A stretch of 48,765 nucleotides of DNA from Bisgaardia hudsonensis (GCF_004345785.1 NZ_SLXI01000002.1:211921-260685), one strand, 5' to 3'. Positions 27,866 to 37,236 are shown, counted from the stretch's first letter. Notes: a model not told the origin generated them from the sequence alone. Made by a program: numbers and translations.

Positions 27866-28067
27866 TTATTTTCTCCTTTAAATAAATTGTTTCTATCGGC
27901 TATGACAAAAAAAATAAGCTAACGTTCAAGAATTTTTAACCAGTTGTGTTTAATGCTTGAAATTTATACTATTAAAGTTAATATTGAGAGCAATATATCA
28001 AATTTAGCTTTATACTAGATCCAAATGGGGTTAGAGAAATAAATAATCAAGATAACGGGAGGAAAAT

Positions 28068-28271
28068 ATGTCTATTGTGCTTAAATTAGCTGATTTATCT
28101 TGTCAACATTGTGTTAAATCGGTAAAGAAAACAGTTGATGCTATTGAAGGTGTTGAGCATTCTGAAGTAAGTTTAACAGAGGCAATTATTACAGGGAATG
28201 TTGATGCTCAAGTATTAATTAAGGCGATTGTTGAGGCAGGCTATCAAGCGGAACTTGCTGATTCAAAGTAG
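28068..28271 (+). CDS. CopZ-like copper chaperone, zero-frame product of copA
   Basis: A complete 67-aa heavy-metal-associated domain: MSIVLKLADLSCQHCVKSV with the CxxC copper site, ending GYQAELADSK. GGGAGG just upstream is a strong ribosome-binding site. The UAG at 28269-28271 comes directly after a U UCA AAG heptamer. The same spot in E. coli CopA (GYDASVSHPK) is the known copA frameshift site that yields the CopA(Z) chaperone. I therefore read this ORF as the terminated product of a dual-product copA gene, delivering Cu(I) to the pump. The alternative is a separate small gene followed by a damaged copA. Confidence 0.85.
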   Translation: MSIVLKLADLSCQHCVKSVKKTVDAIEGVEHSEVSLTEAIITGNVDAQVLIKAIVEAGYQAELADSK

Positions 28272-30565
28272 ATCTACTACCCAAAACAACCACTGAACCA
28301 GTGATAAAAACTGATCCTGTGGTAGTAGAGCCTTTAAAGGATCAGATTGTTTTATTACTTGGGGGATTAAGTTGTTCTGCTTGTGTGATGAAAGTGCAAA
28401 AAGCATTGGAATCGGTAGAAAAAGTTAATCTTGTACAAATTAATCTTGCAGAAAGTACCGCTCTTATTGATGGTAATAATGTAGAAGCAGATAAATTAAT
28501 TCAAGCTGTAATTGATTCTGGCTATCAAGCGGAATTAATTGAGAATGAACAAACTCGCCGAGAAAAGCAACAAATATTAATCAAAAATGAAATAGATAAA
28601 CGTAAATGGCAAGGCATTATTGCTCTTGTTGCGGGGGCAGCTTTGATGTTTTGGGGATTGTTTATTGACACAATGGAGGTCAATACAAATAATCAACTAA
28701 ACTGGGGATTTATCGGGATAGTCATTCTTATTGTTATGATTATAACAGGTGGGCATTTTTATCAAAAAGCGTTACAAAATATTCGCCATAAAACAACTAC
28801 AATGGATACGCTTGTTTCTTTAGGTACGGGAACTGCTTGGCTATATTCTATGTTTGTGGTGATTAATCCTGATTTTTTTCCTGAAAATACGAGACATTTA
28901 TATTTTGAGGCTGGTGTAATGATTATTGGCTTAATTAATATTGGGAAAATGCTCGAATTAAAAGGAAAGCAACAATCCTCTAGAGCATTAGAACATTTAA
29001 TTGATCTTGTGCCTAAAAAAGCACGCATTGTCGAACAAGGAGTAGAACGAGAAATCGCTTTGTCAGAGGTTCAGCAAGGTATGCTATTACGTTTACAAAC
29101 AGGTGATAGAGTTTCGGTTGATGGGCGATTAACAGAAGGACATCTCTGGATTGATGAAAGTATGTTGACAGGCGAGCCCTTGCCAGTAGAAAAAAATATA
29201 GGTGATAGGATTAGTGCAGGAACGTTAATTAGTGATGGAACAGGGGTATTTATCGCTGAAAAAATTGGTAGTCAAACACATCTTGCTAATATTATTAAAT
29301 TAGTTCGTCAAGCGCAGGGAACAAAGCCACAAATTAGTAAATTAGTTGATCGTGTTACGCTTATTTTTGTACCTGCGATTATTGCTATTGCTATATTAGC
29401 TTGCCTTATTTGGTATTTTATTGGTCCAGAGCCTAAAATATCTTATGCGTTAGTTACGTTTACGACTGTTTTAATCATCGCTTGCCCTTGTGCATTAGGG
29501 CTTGCTACGCCCATGTCAATTATTGCTGGTGTAGGGCGAGCAGCTGAATTAGGTGTTTTGGTTCGTGATGCCGATGCTCTAGAAAAAGCAGCGACTGCGG
29601 ATACTATTGTGTTTGATAAAACAGGTACATTAACAAAATCTATACCAAAAATAACCGCACTTTATTGTTTTAATGGCTTTACAGAGGAACAAGTTTTACA
29701 ACTTTCTGCAAGTTTAGAGCAAGGGGCGAATCATCCTTTAGCAAAAGCAATGTTGGATTGTGCAAAGGATAAAGATATTCCATTATTACCATTATCACAA
29801 TTACATATATTAAAAGGACTAGGTGTATCAGGAGTAATAGCGGAAAAATCGTTGTTATTAGGTAATCCCATTTTAATGCAGAAAAATGCGGTGCCAATAA
29901 ACTTAGCTGAAGCTGATTTTATAAGAGAAAGCGAACAAGGGGCAACAGTTGTATTTCTTGCGGTGGAGCAACAATTAGCGGCTGTTTTTGTTATTCGAGA
30001 TCCTTTAAAAGATGATACGGTGGTGGCATTACAGCGTTTAAGAAAACAAGGTTATCAATTAGTGATGTTAACTGGTGATCAGCAAAAAACAGCTAAGGCA
30101 ATCGCTAGAGAAGCGGGGATTGATCAGGTTATTGCTGGTGTATTGCCAGAAGGTAAGGCTGCTGCCATTAAAGCATTACAACTTAAAGGACACAAAGTGG
30201 TAATGGTTGGTGATGGTATTAATGATTCTCCAGCTCTTGCACAAGCTGATGTAGGGATTGCAATGGGATCTGGTTCAGACATTGCTATTGAAACAGCAGA
30301 ATTGACTTTAATGCGATCCAGTATTCATTCTGTTGCTGATGCTTTATTATTATCAAAAGGTATTTTAAACAATATTCGCCAAAATTTATTTGGGGCATTT
30401 ATTTATAATATTTTAGGTATTCCTATTGCTGCAGGGGTATTATACCCACTATTAAATATTTTACTCAATCCTATGATTGGAGCAGCAGCAATGGCATTAT
30501 CTTCAATAACCGTAGTGCTTAATGCAAATCGGTTACTCACTTTTTCAGTAAAAGAAAAGGTGTGA
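28068..30565 (+). CDS. copA: Cu(I)-exporting P-type ATPase CopA, made by -1 frameshift
   Basis: Exports Cu(I) across the inner membrane. The zero frame stops at 28271. The -1 frame is open from 28262 to 30565 and encodes a linker, a second metal domain (GLSCSACVMKV), eight membrane segments, the phosphatase motif TGEP, the copper-channel CPC in IACPCALGLATP, the phosphorylation site DKTGTLT and the hinge VGDGINDSPALAQADVG. Joining the two frames gives 832 aa, against 834 for E. coli CopA with its two metal domains. The first usable codon in the pump frame is GTG 28301, with no ribosome-binding site; starting there would give a 754-aa pump with one metal domain. The joined form is inferred; the ATPase identity is certain. 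Confidence 0.85.
28262..28345 (+). promoter_or_regulatory. Predicted programmed -1 ribosomal frameshift signal in copA
   Basis: The heptamer T TCA AAG (28262-28268) is followed by UAG. After a four-base spacer, TCTACTACC (28273-28281) can pair with GGTAGTAGA (28321-28329), a 9-bp stem. CTGATCCT (28311-28318), inside that stem's loop, can pair with AGGATCAG (28338-28345), which lies beyond it. Together they form an H-type pseudoknot with loops of 29, 2 and 8 nt. A small hairpin CACTG/CAGTG sits in the long loop. Slip pairing at the A site (AAG to AAA) is ideal; at the P site (UCA to UUC) it is weak. Confidence 0.7.
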
Positions 30566-30660
30566 TTATTGATAATATTGAATTGATCATTTTATGAGAA
30601 AATCTGCACCTTAATGGCTTAACTATTTAAGTTTTAGGTGCGAATTATTTTCTGCTATTT

Positions 30661-31668
30661 TTAATTATTTATTTTTTTTACCGATTTTCTAATTACTAAT
30701 TCAGGATGAATTTCAATAATTTTTCTTTTTTTCAGTTGCTGGCTGATTCGTTCAAAAAGAAGATTCATTGCTTGTGTTGCTAATCTTGATTTTGATTGAT
30801 GAATCGTTGTCAGAGGGGGAGAATAAAATCGAGATGAATGAATATTATCATAACCAATAACAGATATATCATCCGGTACTGTTAATCCTTTTTCGCCAAT
30901 GGCAGAGATCGCACCTAGTGCCATAATATCGTTACAGCAAAAAATTGCAGTAGGGTAGTGATCTAGACTAAGAATTTTATTCATACATTCGTAACCATCT
31001 TCAGGTTCAAAAAATCCTTCTAAAATCCAATCAGGGTTAATTGGTAGGTTTGCTTCATTCATTGCTTTTTTAAAGCCTTCAAAACGAGCAAATGCAATTG
31101 TTTTTGTTAGTTCGCCACAGATAATACCAATTTTAGTATGCCCATTATCAATGAGATATTTTGTTGCCATATAACCGCCTTCAAGGCTGTTATCTTGGAT
31201 AATATCGGTTTTTTCGTTATTCGGTCCCCAATCCATTACTATCATCGGAATATGGGAAAAATCATTAACTAAATCAAGAGAGTCAGCTTGATATTCAGAA
31301 CACATAATGACAATACCATCGACACGTTTTTTTACTAACATTTCTAAATGATTTCTAATTTTTTCTGGATGATTTTGGGTATTACATAAAAAAAGTGAAT
31401 ATCCTTGTCGATAACAATGTTCTTCTACTGAATGTATTACTTCTGCAAAATAAGGCGGTTCACTGCTAGTAACTATCATACCAATGGATTTGGTGGTATT
31501 GATCTTCAAGCTACGGGCTACCGCACTAGGTGAATAATTAAGATCTTTAATTGCTTGAATAACAAGTAATTCTGTTTCCTTAGCAACGAAACGAGTTTTA
31601 TTGATTACGTGAGATACCGTTGTTGTTGATACACCTGCCATTTTTGCAACATCTTTTATTGTAGCCAT
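30661..31668 (-). CDS. purR: Purine repressor PurR (LacI family)
   Basis: Represses purine biosynthesis genes when bound to hypoxanthine or guanine. The 335-aa product has the N-terminal helix-turn-helix [22 protein letters not shown], hinge helix [10 protein letters not shown] with the minor-groove Leu, and a periplasmic-binding-like domain ([54 protein letters not shown]). All of it follows E. coli PurR. The operator of purE in this window fits its specificity. I see no clear PurR site before purR itself. Confidence 0.95.
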   Translation of the reverse strand: MATIKDVAKMAGVSTTTVSHVINKTRFVAKETELLVIQAIKDLNYSPSAVARSLKINTTKSIGMIVTSSEPPYFAEVIHSVEEHCYRQGYSLFLCNTQNHPEKIRNHLEMLVKKRVDGIVIMCSEYQADSLDLVNDFSHIPMIVMDWGPNNEKTDIIQDNSLEGGYMATKYLIDNGHTKIGIICGELTKTIAFARFEGFKKAMNEANLPINPDWILEGFFEPEDGYECMNKILSLDHYPTAIFCCNDIMALGAISAIGEKGLTVPDDISVIGYDNIHSSRFYSPPLTTIHQSKSRLATQAMNLLFERISQQLKKRKIIEIHPELVIRKSVKKINN

Positions 31669-31836
31669 AATTATTCTCCATTGTATTTATAACTATTATA
31701 AAGAGCAAAATGAGATAGGTTAAGCTATTAATAATAATTTTTCTTAAAATATTTATTTTGCTCATATAATGCTTTGTTTTACATCGTAGAAATATTGATA
31801 TACAATCAGGCAATGTATTGGAAAGAGGAGAAAGTT

Positions 31837-31917
31837 ATGGGAACTTGGGGATATTCACTATTAGTGGTGACATTAGCATTAACTGTCATTATTGTATTAG
31901 CCTCATCAATTTTTTAA
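31837..31917 (+). CDS. ynhF: YnhF-like single-pass membrane microprotein (26 aa)
   Basis: Reads MGTWGYSLLVVTLALTVI, then IVLASSIF. It is almost entirely one transmembrane helix. AGAGGAGAAAGTT is a strong ribosome-binding site at ideal spacing, which makes translation credible despite the size. It lies upstream of and divergent from purR; in E. coli the 29-aa YnhF is encoded next to purR and has the same single-helix layout. The function of YnhF is unknown. The sequence itself is too short for a certain family call. The rest of the 31669-32005 gap holds only likely promoters. Confidence 0.65.
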   Translation: MGTWGYSLLVVTLALTVIIVLASSIF

Positions 31918-32005
31918 AAAAATTAATTTAGTATATTTCATATTATAATTCTAAAAAATTTGGTATCTGTATTTTTATAATTATTTAAGGTATACTTAGT
32001 ACTAT

Positions 32006-32403
32006 GAGTTGGTCAGACAATCGCTGGTTTATTGAAGCCCTTAACCGTTTAAAATGAAAATGGAGAACGATCTAGTGGGACAAGTAAATGAGAGGAAAGT
32101 CCGGGCTACATAGGGCAGAGTGCCAGATAACGTCTGGGAAGCGTGAGCTTACGACAAGTGCAGCAGAGAGCAAACCGCCGATGGCTTGTAAAAAAGCACA
32201 GGTAAGGGTGAAAGGGTGTGGTAAGAGCACACCGCGTATATGGTAACATTTTACGGCAGGGTAAACTCCACTCGTAGCAAGACCAAATAGGAACTCAATG
32301 AGCGGCCCGTTCAGAGTTCGGGTAGGTTGCTTGAGCGTTTGTGCGAATAAACGCCTAGAGGAATGATTGTCCACGACAGAACCCGGCTTATCGACCAACT
32401 CTT
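32006..32403 (+). ncRNA. rnpB: RNase P RNA component
   Basis: Catalytic RNA that matures tRNA 5' ends. The 5' GAGTTGGTC (32006-32014) pairs with 3' GACCAACTC (32393-32401) to form P1. Universal blocks are present: GAGGAAAGTCCGGGCT, CAGAGAGCAAACCGCCGATGG, AGGTAAGGGTGAAAGGGTG, GGTAAACTCCA, GCAAGACCAAATAGG, ACGACAGAACCCGGCTTATCG. The length of about 398 nt is normal for the bacterial A type. A -10-like TATACT (31991-31996) lies about 10 bp upstream. IS copy 3 begins 10 bp after the RNA end. Confidence 0.96.
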
Positions 32404-32412
32404 TATTTCAAT

Positions 32413-33123
32413 AACAATCCGCACGTAAAACGTGCGGTTTTTCAGCTACCCTATAAGGGCTTAGTACTTCACATGCCCCTCAAGGGGCATGTGAAAACTG
32501 ACAACCGTACTATAACTCTATGGCTCACCCCTTAAAGGGGTCTATATATTCCTTCTTCGATAAATTATCCTGAAGCATGTCTTCCTTTTCTTGGTTCCTT
32601 ATATATTCTTCTACTACCTTAGTATTTAAACCTACTGTACTTACGTAATAACCTTTAGACCAAAAATTCCTATTCCCATACTTATATTTTAAGTTCGCAT
32701 GCCTTTCAAAAATCATTAACGAAGATTTCCCTTTTAAATATCCCATAAAACTTGAGACGGCTATCTTAGGCAGAATTTTTAATAACATATGAATATGATC
32801 TTTCATTGCATGTGCTTCGATTATTTCTACATTTTTGTAATTACATAACTGCCTTAATATACTCCCTATATCCATACGCAATTTTCCATAAATTGCCTTT
32901 CGTCTGAATTTCGGAATAAAGACTATATGATACTTACAGTTCCATCTTGTGTGTGATAGACTTGAATCGTCATTGGATTTATTTGCCATTGGCACATCCT
33001 CCTATATTTTGAATTTGGTTGTCAGCCTTCTTCATTATATCGGAGGATTTTTTCATCGCTAAAGCTCTTTTATACCATACGCATAGCGTATGGTTTTTAT
33101 AGATAGACACCGTCTATCTATAA
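32413..33123 (-). mobile_element. IS200/IS605-family insertion sequence, copy 3 (intact)
   Basis: Minus-strand copy of about 711 bp. The right end AACAATCCGCACG is at 32413, with the hairpin CCGCACG/CGTGCGG (32419-32437) followed by TTTTT reading away from rnpB. The left-end hairpin TATAGATAGAC.../GTCTATCTATA ends at 33123. The inner hairpin ACCATACGC/GCGTATGGT and the stem hiding the tnpA ribosome-binding site are perfectly kept. It is the only copy in the window with a full-length transposase and is the likely active source. Confidence 0.9.
32525..32989 (-). CDS. tnpA: IS200-family transposase TnpA (Y1 HUH)
   Basis: 154-aa single-strand transposase that cuts and joins the IS ends as hairpins. 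It starts MANKSNDDSSLSHTRWNCKYHIVF, of which NCKYHIVF is the family start signature. The HUH motif is HIH in AMKDHIHMLL. The candidate nucleophile Tyr and metal-ligand Gln are in VVEEYIRNQE. ATG 32989 has GGAGG eight bases upstream; GTG 32995 is closer than normal spacing. The ribosome-binding site lies in a stem with an upstream ATCCTCC, a known way IS200 keeps transposase levels low. There is no TnpB partner. Confidence 0.92.
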   Translation of the reverse strand: MANKSNDDSSLSHTRWNCKYHIVFIPKFRRKAIYGKLRMDIGSILRQLCNYKNVEIIEAHAMKDHIHMLLKILPKIAVSSFMGYLKGKSSLMIFERHANLKYKYGNRNFWSKGYYVSTVGLNTKVVEEYIRNQEKEDMLQDNLSKKEYIDPFKG

Positions 33124-33124
33124 T

Positions 33125-33159
33125 AAAAAACTCGCTTACTAAAAATAAGCGAGTTTTTT
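33125..33159. terminator. Bidirectional terminator between rnpB/IS copy 3 and the ferritins
   Basis: AAAAAACTCGCTTA (33125-33138) pairs with TAAGCGAGTTTTTT (33146-33159); A and T runs on both sides allow termination in both directions. IS copy 3 begins one base from its minus-strand T-tract. Confidence 0.9.
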
Positions 33160-33191
33160 GATATAGAATTTATGATAAGTAAATCAAATAA

Positions 33192-33689
33192 TTAAGCCGC
33201 ACCGATTAGTTTAGCGATTTCTTCATCAACAAAGTATAAAGATTTACCATCTTCACCAATTAATTTAAATTTATCTAGAATACCACTAAATAACTTTTCT
33301 TCTTCATGTTGTTCAGCAACATACCATTGTAGGAAATTAAATGCTGAATAATCTTTTTCTTCAAAAGTTGTACCAACAAGTTCGTTAATTTTACTTGTTA
33401 TCAATTTTTCATGTTCATAAGTGAGTTCAATAACTTGTTTTAATGAAGTATATTCATGCGGTGGTGCATCAATAGCTTCTATAATGGCTTGTGATCCTGT
33501 TTCATTTAAATAAGTAAATAATTTACGCATGTGTTGCATTTCTTCACTAGCATGGATTGATAAGAATTTTGCTGTTCCTTCATAACCATTTTGTTCACAC
33601 CATGCACTCATTTGTAGATATAAGTTAGAAGAATAGAACTCAAGGTTCATTTGATCATTGAGTAGTTTAACTACTTTTTTAGCTAACAT
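33192..33689 (-). CDS. Non-heme ferritin, second gene of pair
   Basis: Iron-storage ferritin subunit (24-mer cage with ferroxidase sites), 165 aa. Four-helix bundle residues match Ftn[18 protein letters not shown] (site Glu), [13 protein letters not shown] (Glu/His pair), [14 protein letters not shown] and [18 protein letters not shown]. It is about 18 bp downstream of the other ferritin gene, giving the tandem pair known in Haemophilus. The two proteins are clearly paralogous, so hetero-assembled cages are possible. Confidence 0.93.
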   Translation of the reverse strand: MLAKKVVKLLNDQMNLEFYSSNLYLQMSAWCEQNGYEGTAKFLSIHASEEMQHMRKLFTYLNETGSQAIIEAIDAPPHEYTSLKQVIELTYEHEKLITSKINELVGTTFEEKDYSAFNFLQWYVAEQHEEEKLFSGILDKFKLIGEDGKSLYFVDEEIAKLIGAA

Positions 33690-33707
33690 TTTTATTACCT
33701 CTTTATT

Positions 33708-34193
33708 TTATAAACTTAATAAATCACGATCGATAAGATACAGTGCGTGACCGTTTTCACCTACTAAGTTAAATTTATCAATAATACTATTGAATAATTT
33801 TTCTTCTTCATGTTGTTCAGCAACATACCATTGTAAAAAATTAAATGTTGCATAATCTTTGGTTTCAAAAGTAACTTCAACAAGCGCATTAATTTTTGAT
33901 GTAACTAATTTTTCATGCTCTAATGTAATTTCAAATACTTCTTTTAATGATTTGTAATCACTCTTAGGTGCATCAATTTTTCCCAATAATGGCATACCTG
34001 CTGTTTCATTGACATAAGTAAATAGTTTTTGCATATGCTCCATTTCTTCATCTGCGTGGCGTAATAAAAATGCAGCTGCACCTTCATAACCATGTTGTGA
34101 ACACCAAGCACTCATTTGTAAATATACATTTGATGAATAAAATTCTAGATTAATTTGATCATTTAATTTATCAATAATTTTTTTATTTAGCAT
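33708..34193 (-). CDS. ftnA: Non-heme ferritin FtnA, first gene of pair
   Basis: 161-aa ferritin subunit beginning [19 protein letters not shown]. Ferroxidase residues are all present (Glu in [36 protein letters not shown]). The frame is open up to 34274, but those 27 codons are not family-like, and ATG 34193 follows AAGGAGAA, so it is the start. A Fur-like site lies about 110 bp upstream. It ends LLSL, a few residues shorter than its partner. Confidence 0.93.
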   Translation of the reverse strand: MLNKKIIDKLNDQINLEFYSSNVYLQMSAWCSQHGYEGAAAFLLRHADEEMEHMQKLFTYVNETAGMPLLGKIDAPKSDYKSLKEVFEITLEHEKLVTSKINALVEVTFETKDYATFNFLQWYVAEQHEEEKLFNSIIDKFNLVGENGHALYLIDRDLLSL

Positions 34194-34302
34194 ATAAAAT
34201 TCTCCTTTTTGCCATAAATAACGATTAATTATTATTCTATACCTTTTAAAATAAAAAGCAATGAGAATTCCCATAACTTATTAATTTTAAATGAGTTTTT
34301 AA

Positions 34303-34317
34303 TGATAATTATTGTTA
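34303..34317. promoter_or_regulatory. Candidate Fur box upstream of the ferritin pair
   Basis: TGATAATTATTGTTA matches the 7-1-7 Fur motif TGATAAT-N-ATTATCA at 12 of 14 positions. It sits between the acuI-like stop and the ferritin promoter region, 110 bp before ftnA. In this AT-rich background the match is suggestive only. Confidence 0.4.
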
Positions 34318-34357
34318 TTTAACAATTCTATATACGAATAGTTCACAATTAGATACA

Positions 34358-35338
34358 TTAATTTAATTTAACGATAATACGCCCTGTTATATTACCTTTT
34401 ATTAAATTATTTGCTTTAATAATCACATCATTTAGTGATATTTCTTCAATCATTGGCGCTAATTCATTTTCTTTGATTAATTGGCTTAGCTTATTCCAAG
34501 CTTCAATCCTAAATGCATGAGATGCCATTACGCTATCAATACCTTTTAAGGTGATTCCTCGTAAAATAAATGGGGCAACAGTGGCTGGAAAGTCCATTGC
34601 TTGAGCTAGACCGCAAGCAATGACCATACCTCCATAGCTTGTACTTGCACAGACATTTGCAAGCGTTGAGCCTCCCAATGAATCTATTGCAGCTACCCAG
34701 CGCTCTTTCATTAATGGTTTTCCTTTTTCTGATAATGTATTGCGATCAATAATTTCATTAGCTCCAAGTGCGGTTAAATAATTACTGTTTTCTAAACGTC
34801 CCGTTGATGCAATAACATCATAGCCAAGTTTTGATAAGATATTAATAGCAAAGCTACCGACTCCGCCAGATGCCCCAGTAACTAAAATTTTTCCAGAATC
34901 TGGGATAATGTTTTCTTTTTGTAAGGCGAGTACTGCAAGCATTGCGGTGTAGCCAGCAGTACCAATAGACATAGCTTGTTTGAATGTCATATTTTGGGGT
35001 AGTGGTATTAACCAATCGCTTTTTACTCTTGCTTTTTCTGCTAATCCGCCCCAGTGTTTTTCTCCAACTCCCCAACCATTGAGAATAACTTTATCGCCAA
35101 TATTAAAATTTTTATTATTCGTTTCAAGAACAGAACCCGCAAAATCAATTCCAGGTATCATAGGAAATTTTCTAACAATCGGTGCTTTCCCCGTAATAGC
35201 TAAAGCATCTTTATAGTTAATTGTAGAGTAGTAAACTTTTACAAGTACATCACCTTCAGGTAAATCTTTTTCATTAATATTTTCTAGTTTTGTTTCATAA
35301 TCATTATCTAGATTATTGATTATTATCCCTTTAAACAT
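34358..35338 (-). CDS. acuI: Acrylyl-CoA reductase-type MDR oxidoreductase (AcuI/YhdH)
   Basis: NADPH-dependent medium-chain reductase of the YhdH/AcuI branch; AcuI reduces acryloyl-CoA to propionyl-CoA. The 326-aa product has YYSTINYKDALAITGKAP, PMIPGIDFAGSV, the Rossmann motif VTGASGGVGSFAINIL, and GLAQAMDFPATVAPFILRGITLKGIDSV, which is diagnostic of this branch. There is no zinc site. ATG 35338 (GGAG six bases upstream) is preferred over an in-frame ATG at 35350. Confidence 0.9.
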   Translation of the reverse strand: MFKGIIINNLDNDYETKLENINEKDLPEGDVLVKVYYSTINYKDALAITGKAPIVRKFPMIPGIDFAGSVLETNNKNFNIGDKVILNGWGVGEKHWGGLAEKARVKSDWLIPLPQNMTFKQAMSIGTAGYTAMLAVLALQKENIIPDSGKILVTGASGGVGSFAINILSKLGYDVIASTGRLENSNYLTALGANEIIDRNTLSEKGKPLMKERWVAAIDSLGGSTLANVCASTSYGGMVIACGLAQAMDFPATVAPFILRGITLKGIDSVMASHAFRIEAWNKLSQLIKENELAPMIEEISLNDVIIKANNLIKGNITGRIIVKLN

Positions 35339-35462
35339 TATATACTCCATTTAATTGATAAAATAAAACCGATGCTAATTGGTATGAACCCCAAAATTTC
35401 ATCGGTTTTATCATATTTAATGCAATAAACTTAAAAATTTAACCGCACTTTAATCACAGAAT

Positions 35463-36125
35463 TTATGCTTTACTAATAATTTGAGATTTAGGTAATCTTG
35501 ATTTTGGTAATGTTGCATTGAAATCATTTTCATCTCGATAACCCAAGGTAATCACAGTATGAGCAGTATAGCCTTTTTCTATTAGATTAAATTCTTCATT
35601 TAAAATATTAATATCAACACCTTCGATTGGAGTCGCATCAATACCAAGCATTGCTGCACCTAATAGTACTTCACCAAAAGCGATATAAGATTGTTTACTG
35701 TGCCAAACGGCCTCATCTTTTAATATTGAACGATGAATGTTTAAATAGGCACGGCGAGCATTATCCATAATTTCTTTGGTTAGTTCAGGTCTGACAAAAC
35801 GCCCATCTTTATCTTCTTGTGCAATGACATCATTAAGATGTTTGTCATCAATTTCTGTTTTACTACAAAATACAATAACGTGAGAGGCATTTAAAATTTT
35901 ATTTTTATTTGCGGAAAAAGGTTGTTCAGATGCTGCTTTGGCAATACGATTTTTTCCTGCTTCATCATCTGCAATAATAAAATGTAAAGGTTGAAGGTTA
36001 GTGCTTGTTGGGCTTAAAAGTAAAATATTTTCAATGTGAGAAAAATCTTCTTTTGAAATTTTTTTACTTGGATTAAATCGTTTTGTAGAATACCGCCAAT
36101 TTACTGCTTCTGTAATATTCTTCAT
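35463..36125 (-). CDS. nfsB: Oxygen-insensitive NAD(P)H nitroreductase NfsB-like
   Basis: FMN-dependent nitroreductase/dihydropteridine reductase family, 220 aa. Family segments are VNWRYSTKRFNPSKKIS (FMN phosphate contact), LLLSPTSTNLQPLHFIIA, and GIDATPIEGVDINILNEEF. The last resembles the conserved GIDSVPIEGF region. Size and sequence fit the Haemophilus NfsB homologue. It follows the Gfo/Idh/MocA gene after 24 bp on the same strand and may be cotranscribed. Confidence 0.92.
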   Translation of the reverse strand: MKNITEAVNWRYSTKRFNPSKKISKEDFSHIENILLLSPTSTNLQPLHFIIADDEAGKNRIAKAASEQPFSANKNKILNASHVIVFCSKTEIDDKHLNDVIAQEDKDGRFVRPELTKEIMDNARRAYLNIHRSILKDEAVWHSKQSYIAFGEVLLGAAMLGIDATPIEGVDINILNEEFNLIEKGYTAHTVITLGYRDENDFNATLPKSRLPKSQIISKA

Positions 36126-36149
36126 TATAAACTCCTTATATGTTTAATA

Positions 36150-37202
36150 TTAAATAAGTGTATTAATCTTTAATTTTTGTCCTATTTTTGCACTTTCAAA
36201 TGCTTTTTCGATAAGCGTAAGTACATAATATGCTTGTTCTGGCTTGATTGCTAAAGGAATATTTTTTGTGAGAGCAAAATAAAGATTATCATAGAACGCA
36301 TTATAACTTGTCTTTACGTTAGGATAAAATTGACGAATAACTTGCCTATTCATTTCAGTATGTAATATACCTAAATTATTAGGGGGTTCAGCATTCCAAT
36401 CATTAATAGGTTTAATGCCTTTTTTCAGTAAATTTTCTTGATTATCAATAGCTTTTTTTATATAGCTACCTTTTGTTCCTTGCAAAATAAAATGAGGTGC
36501 GGGTTCTCTTGCATATTTAGAGGCATTTAGCGTTACTTTTAATCCAGTATGATAATAAAGATGAATAGTAAAATTATCATCAACCAGAGTATCTTTATGT
36601 TGATAGCGAATATCAGCAAAGAGTTCATCAGGTTGACCAAATAAATAAACACTTTGATCGAGTAAATGCACACCAAGATCATAAACTAGACCAGTTCCAA
36701 GATCGCCTGTTTCTTTCCAAACTTTAGGATTTTTTTCTTCGGTATAACGGTCCATACGGATTTCACAATCAACAGGTGTGCCTATTAAGTTTTTGTATAA
36801 AATATCTTTTGCGGTAGCAATAGGAGAGTCCCAGCGACGATTTTGATAAACGGTTAAAATAACTTTATGTTGATTAGCTAATTGAATAAGTTCTTGAGCT
36901 TGTTTTGAGGTAGTGACTAAGGGTTTTTCTACTAAAACATTTTTGCCCGCAGAAATGGCTTGTTTCGCCATTTCATAATGTATTTGATTTGGTGTTGTGA
37001 TAATAACAAGATCAATTTCTTGAGTAAGTAATTCTTGAAAATTTCTTACTATTTGTACATATGGCAGAAATTTAAGGGACTTACTTGTTGTTCGTTCATA
37101 GATTTTTTTGATGATAAATTGAGAATGATTTAGTAAAAAAGGAAGATGAAATACTTGTGATGAATAACCAAAACCAGCGATCGCAACATTAATTTTTTTC
37201 AT
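36150..37202 (-). CDS. Gfo/Idh/MocA-family NAD(P)-dependent oxidoreductase
   Basis: 350-aa two-domain dehydrogenase. The N-terminal Rossmann fold has IAGFGYSSQVFHLPFL, VIITTPNQIHYEMAKQAI and the EKP catalytic motif in VLVEKPLVTT. The C-terminal domain has WKETGDLGTGLVYDLGVHLLDQ, in which the DLGVH His is typical of the family. It is most like the YdgJ/YhhX-type proteins of E. coli, whose sugar-derived substrates are poorly defined. Exact substrate unknown. Confidence 0.85.
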   Translation of the reverse strand: MKKINVAIAGFGYSSQVFHLPFLLNHSQFIIKKIYERTTSKSLKFLPYVQIVRNFQELLTQEIDLVIITTPNQIHYEMAKQAISAGKNVLVEKPLVTTSKQAQELIQLANQHKVILTVYQNRRWDSPIATAKDILYKNLIGTPVDCEIRMDRYTEEKNPKVWKETGDLGTGLVYDLGVHLLDQSVYLFGQPDELFADIRYQHKDTLVDDNFTIHLYYHTGLKVTLNASKYAREPAPHFILQGTKGSYIKKAIDNQENLLKKGIKPINDWNAEPPNNLGILHTEMNRQVIRQFYPNVKTSYNAFYDNLYFALTKNIPLAIKPEQAYYVLTLIEKAFESAKIGQKLKINTLI

Positions 37203-37236
37203 AATAAATTATATTTTATAAAATAAGTGCGGTAAT

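Noticed and set aside
27860-28060. CueR operator or sigma-E promoter in the gap between degQ and copA
   Set aside because: No CueR-type dyad was found, and the only sigma-E-like match before degQ is too weak to list.
32072-32398. 108-aa minus-strand open frame
   Set aside because: It lies entirely on the complement of rnpB, whose conserved blocks and P1 pairing explain the sequence.
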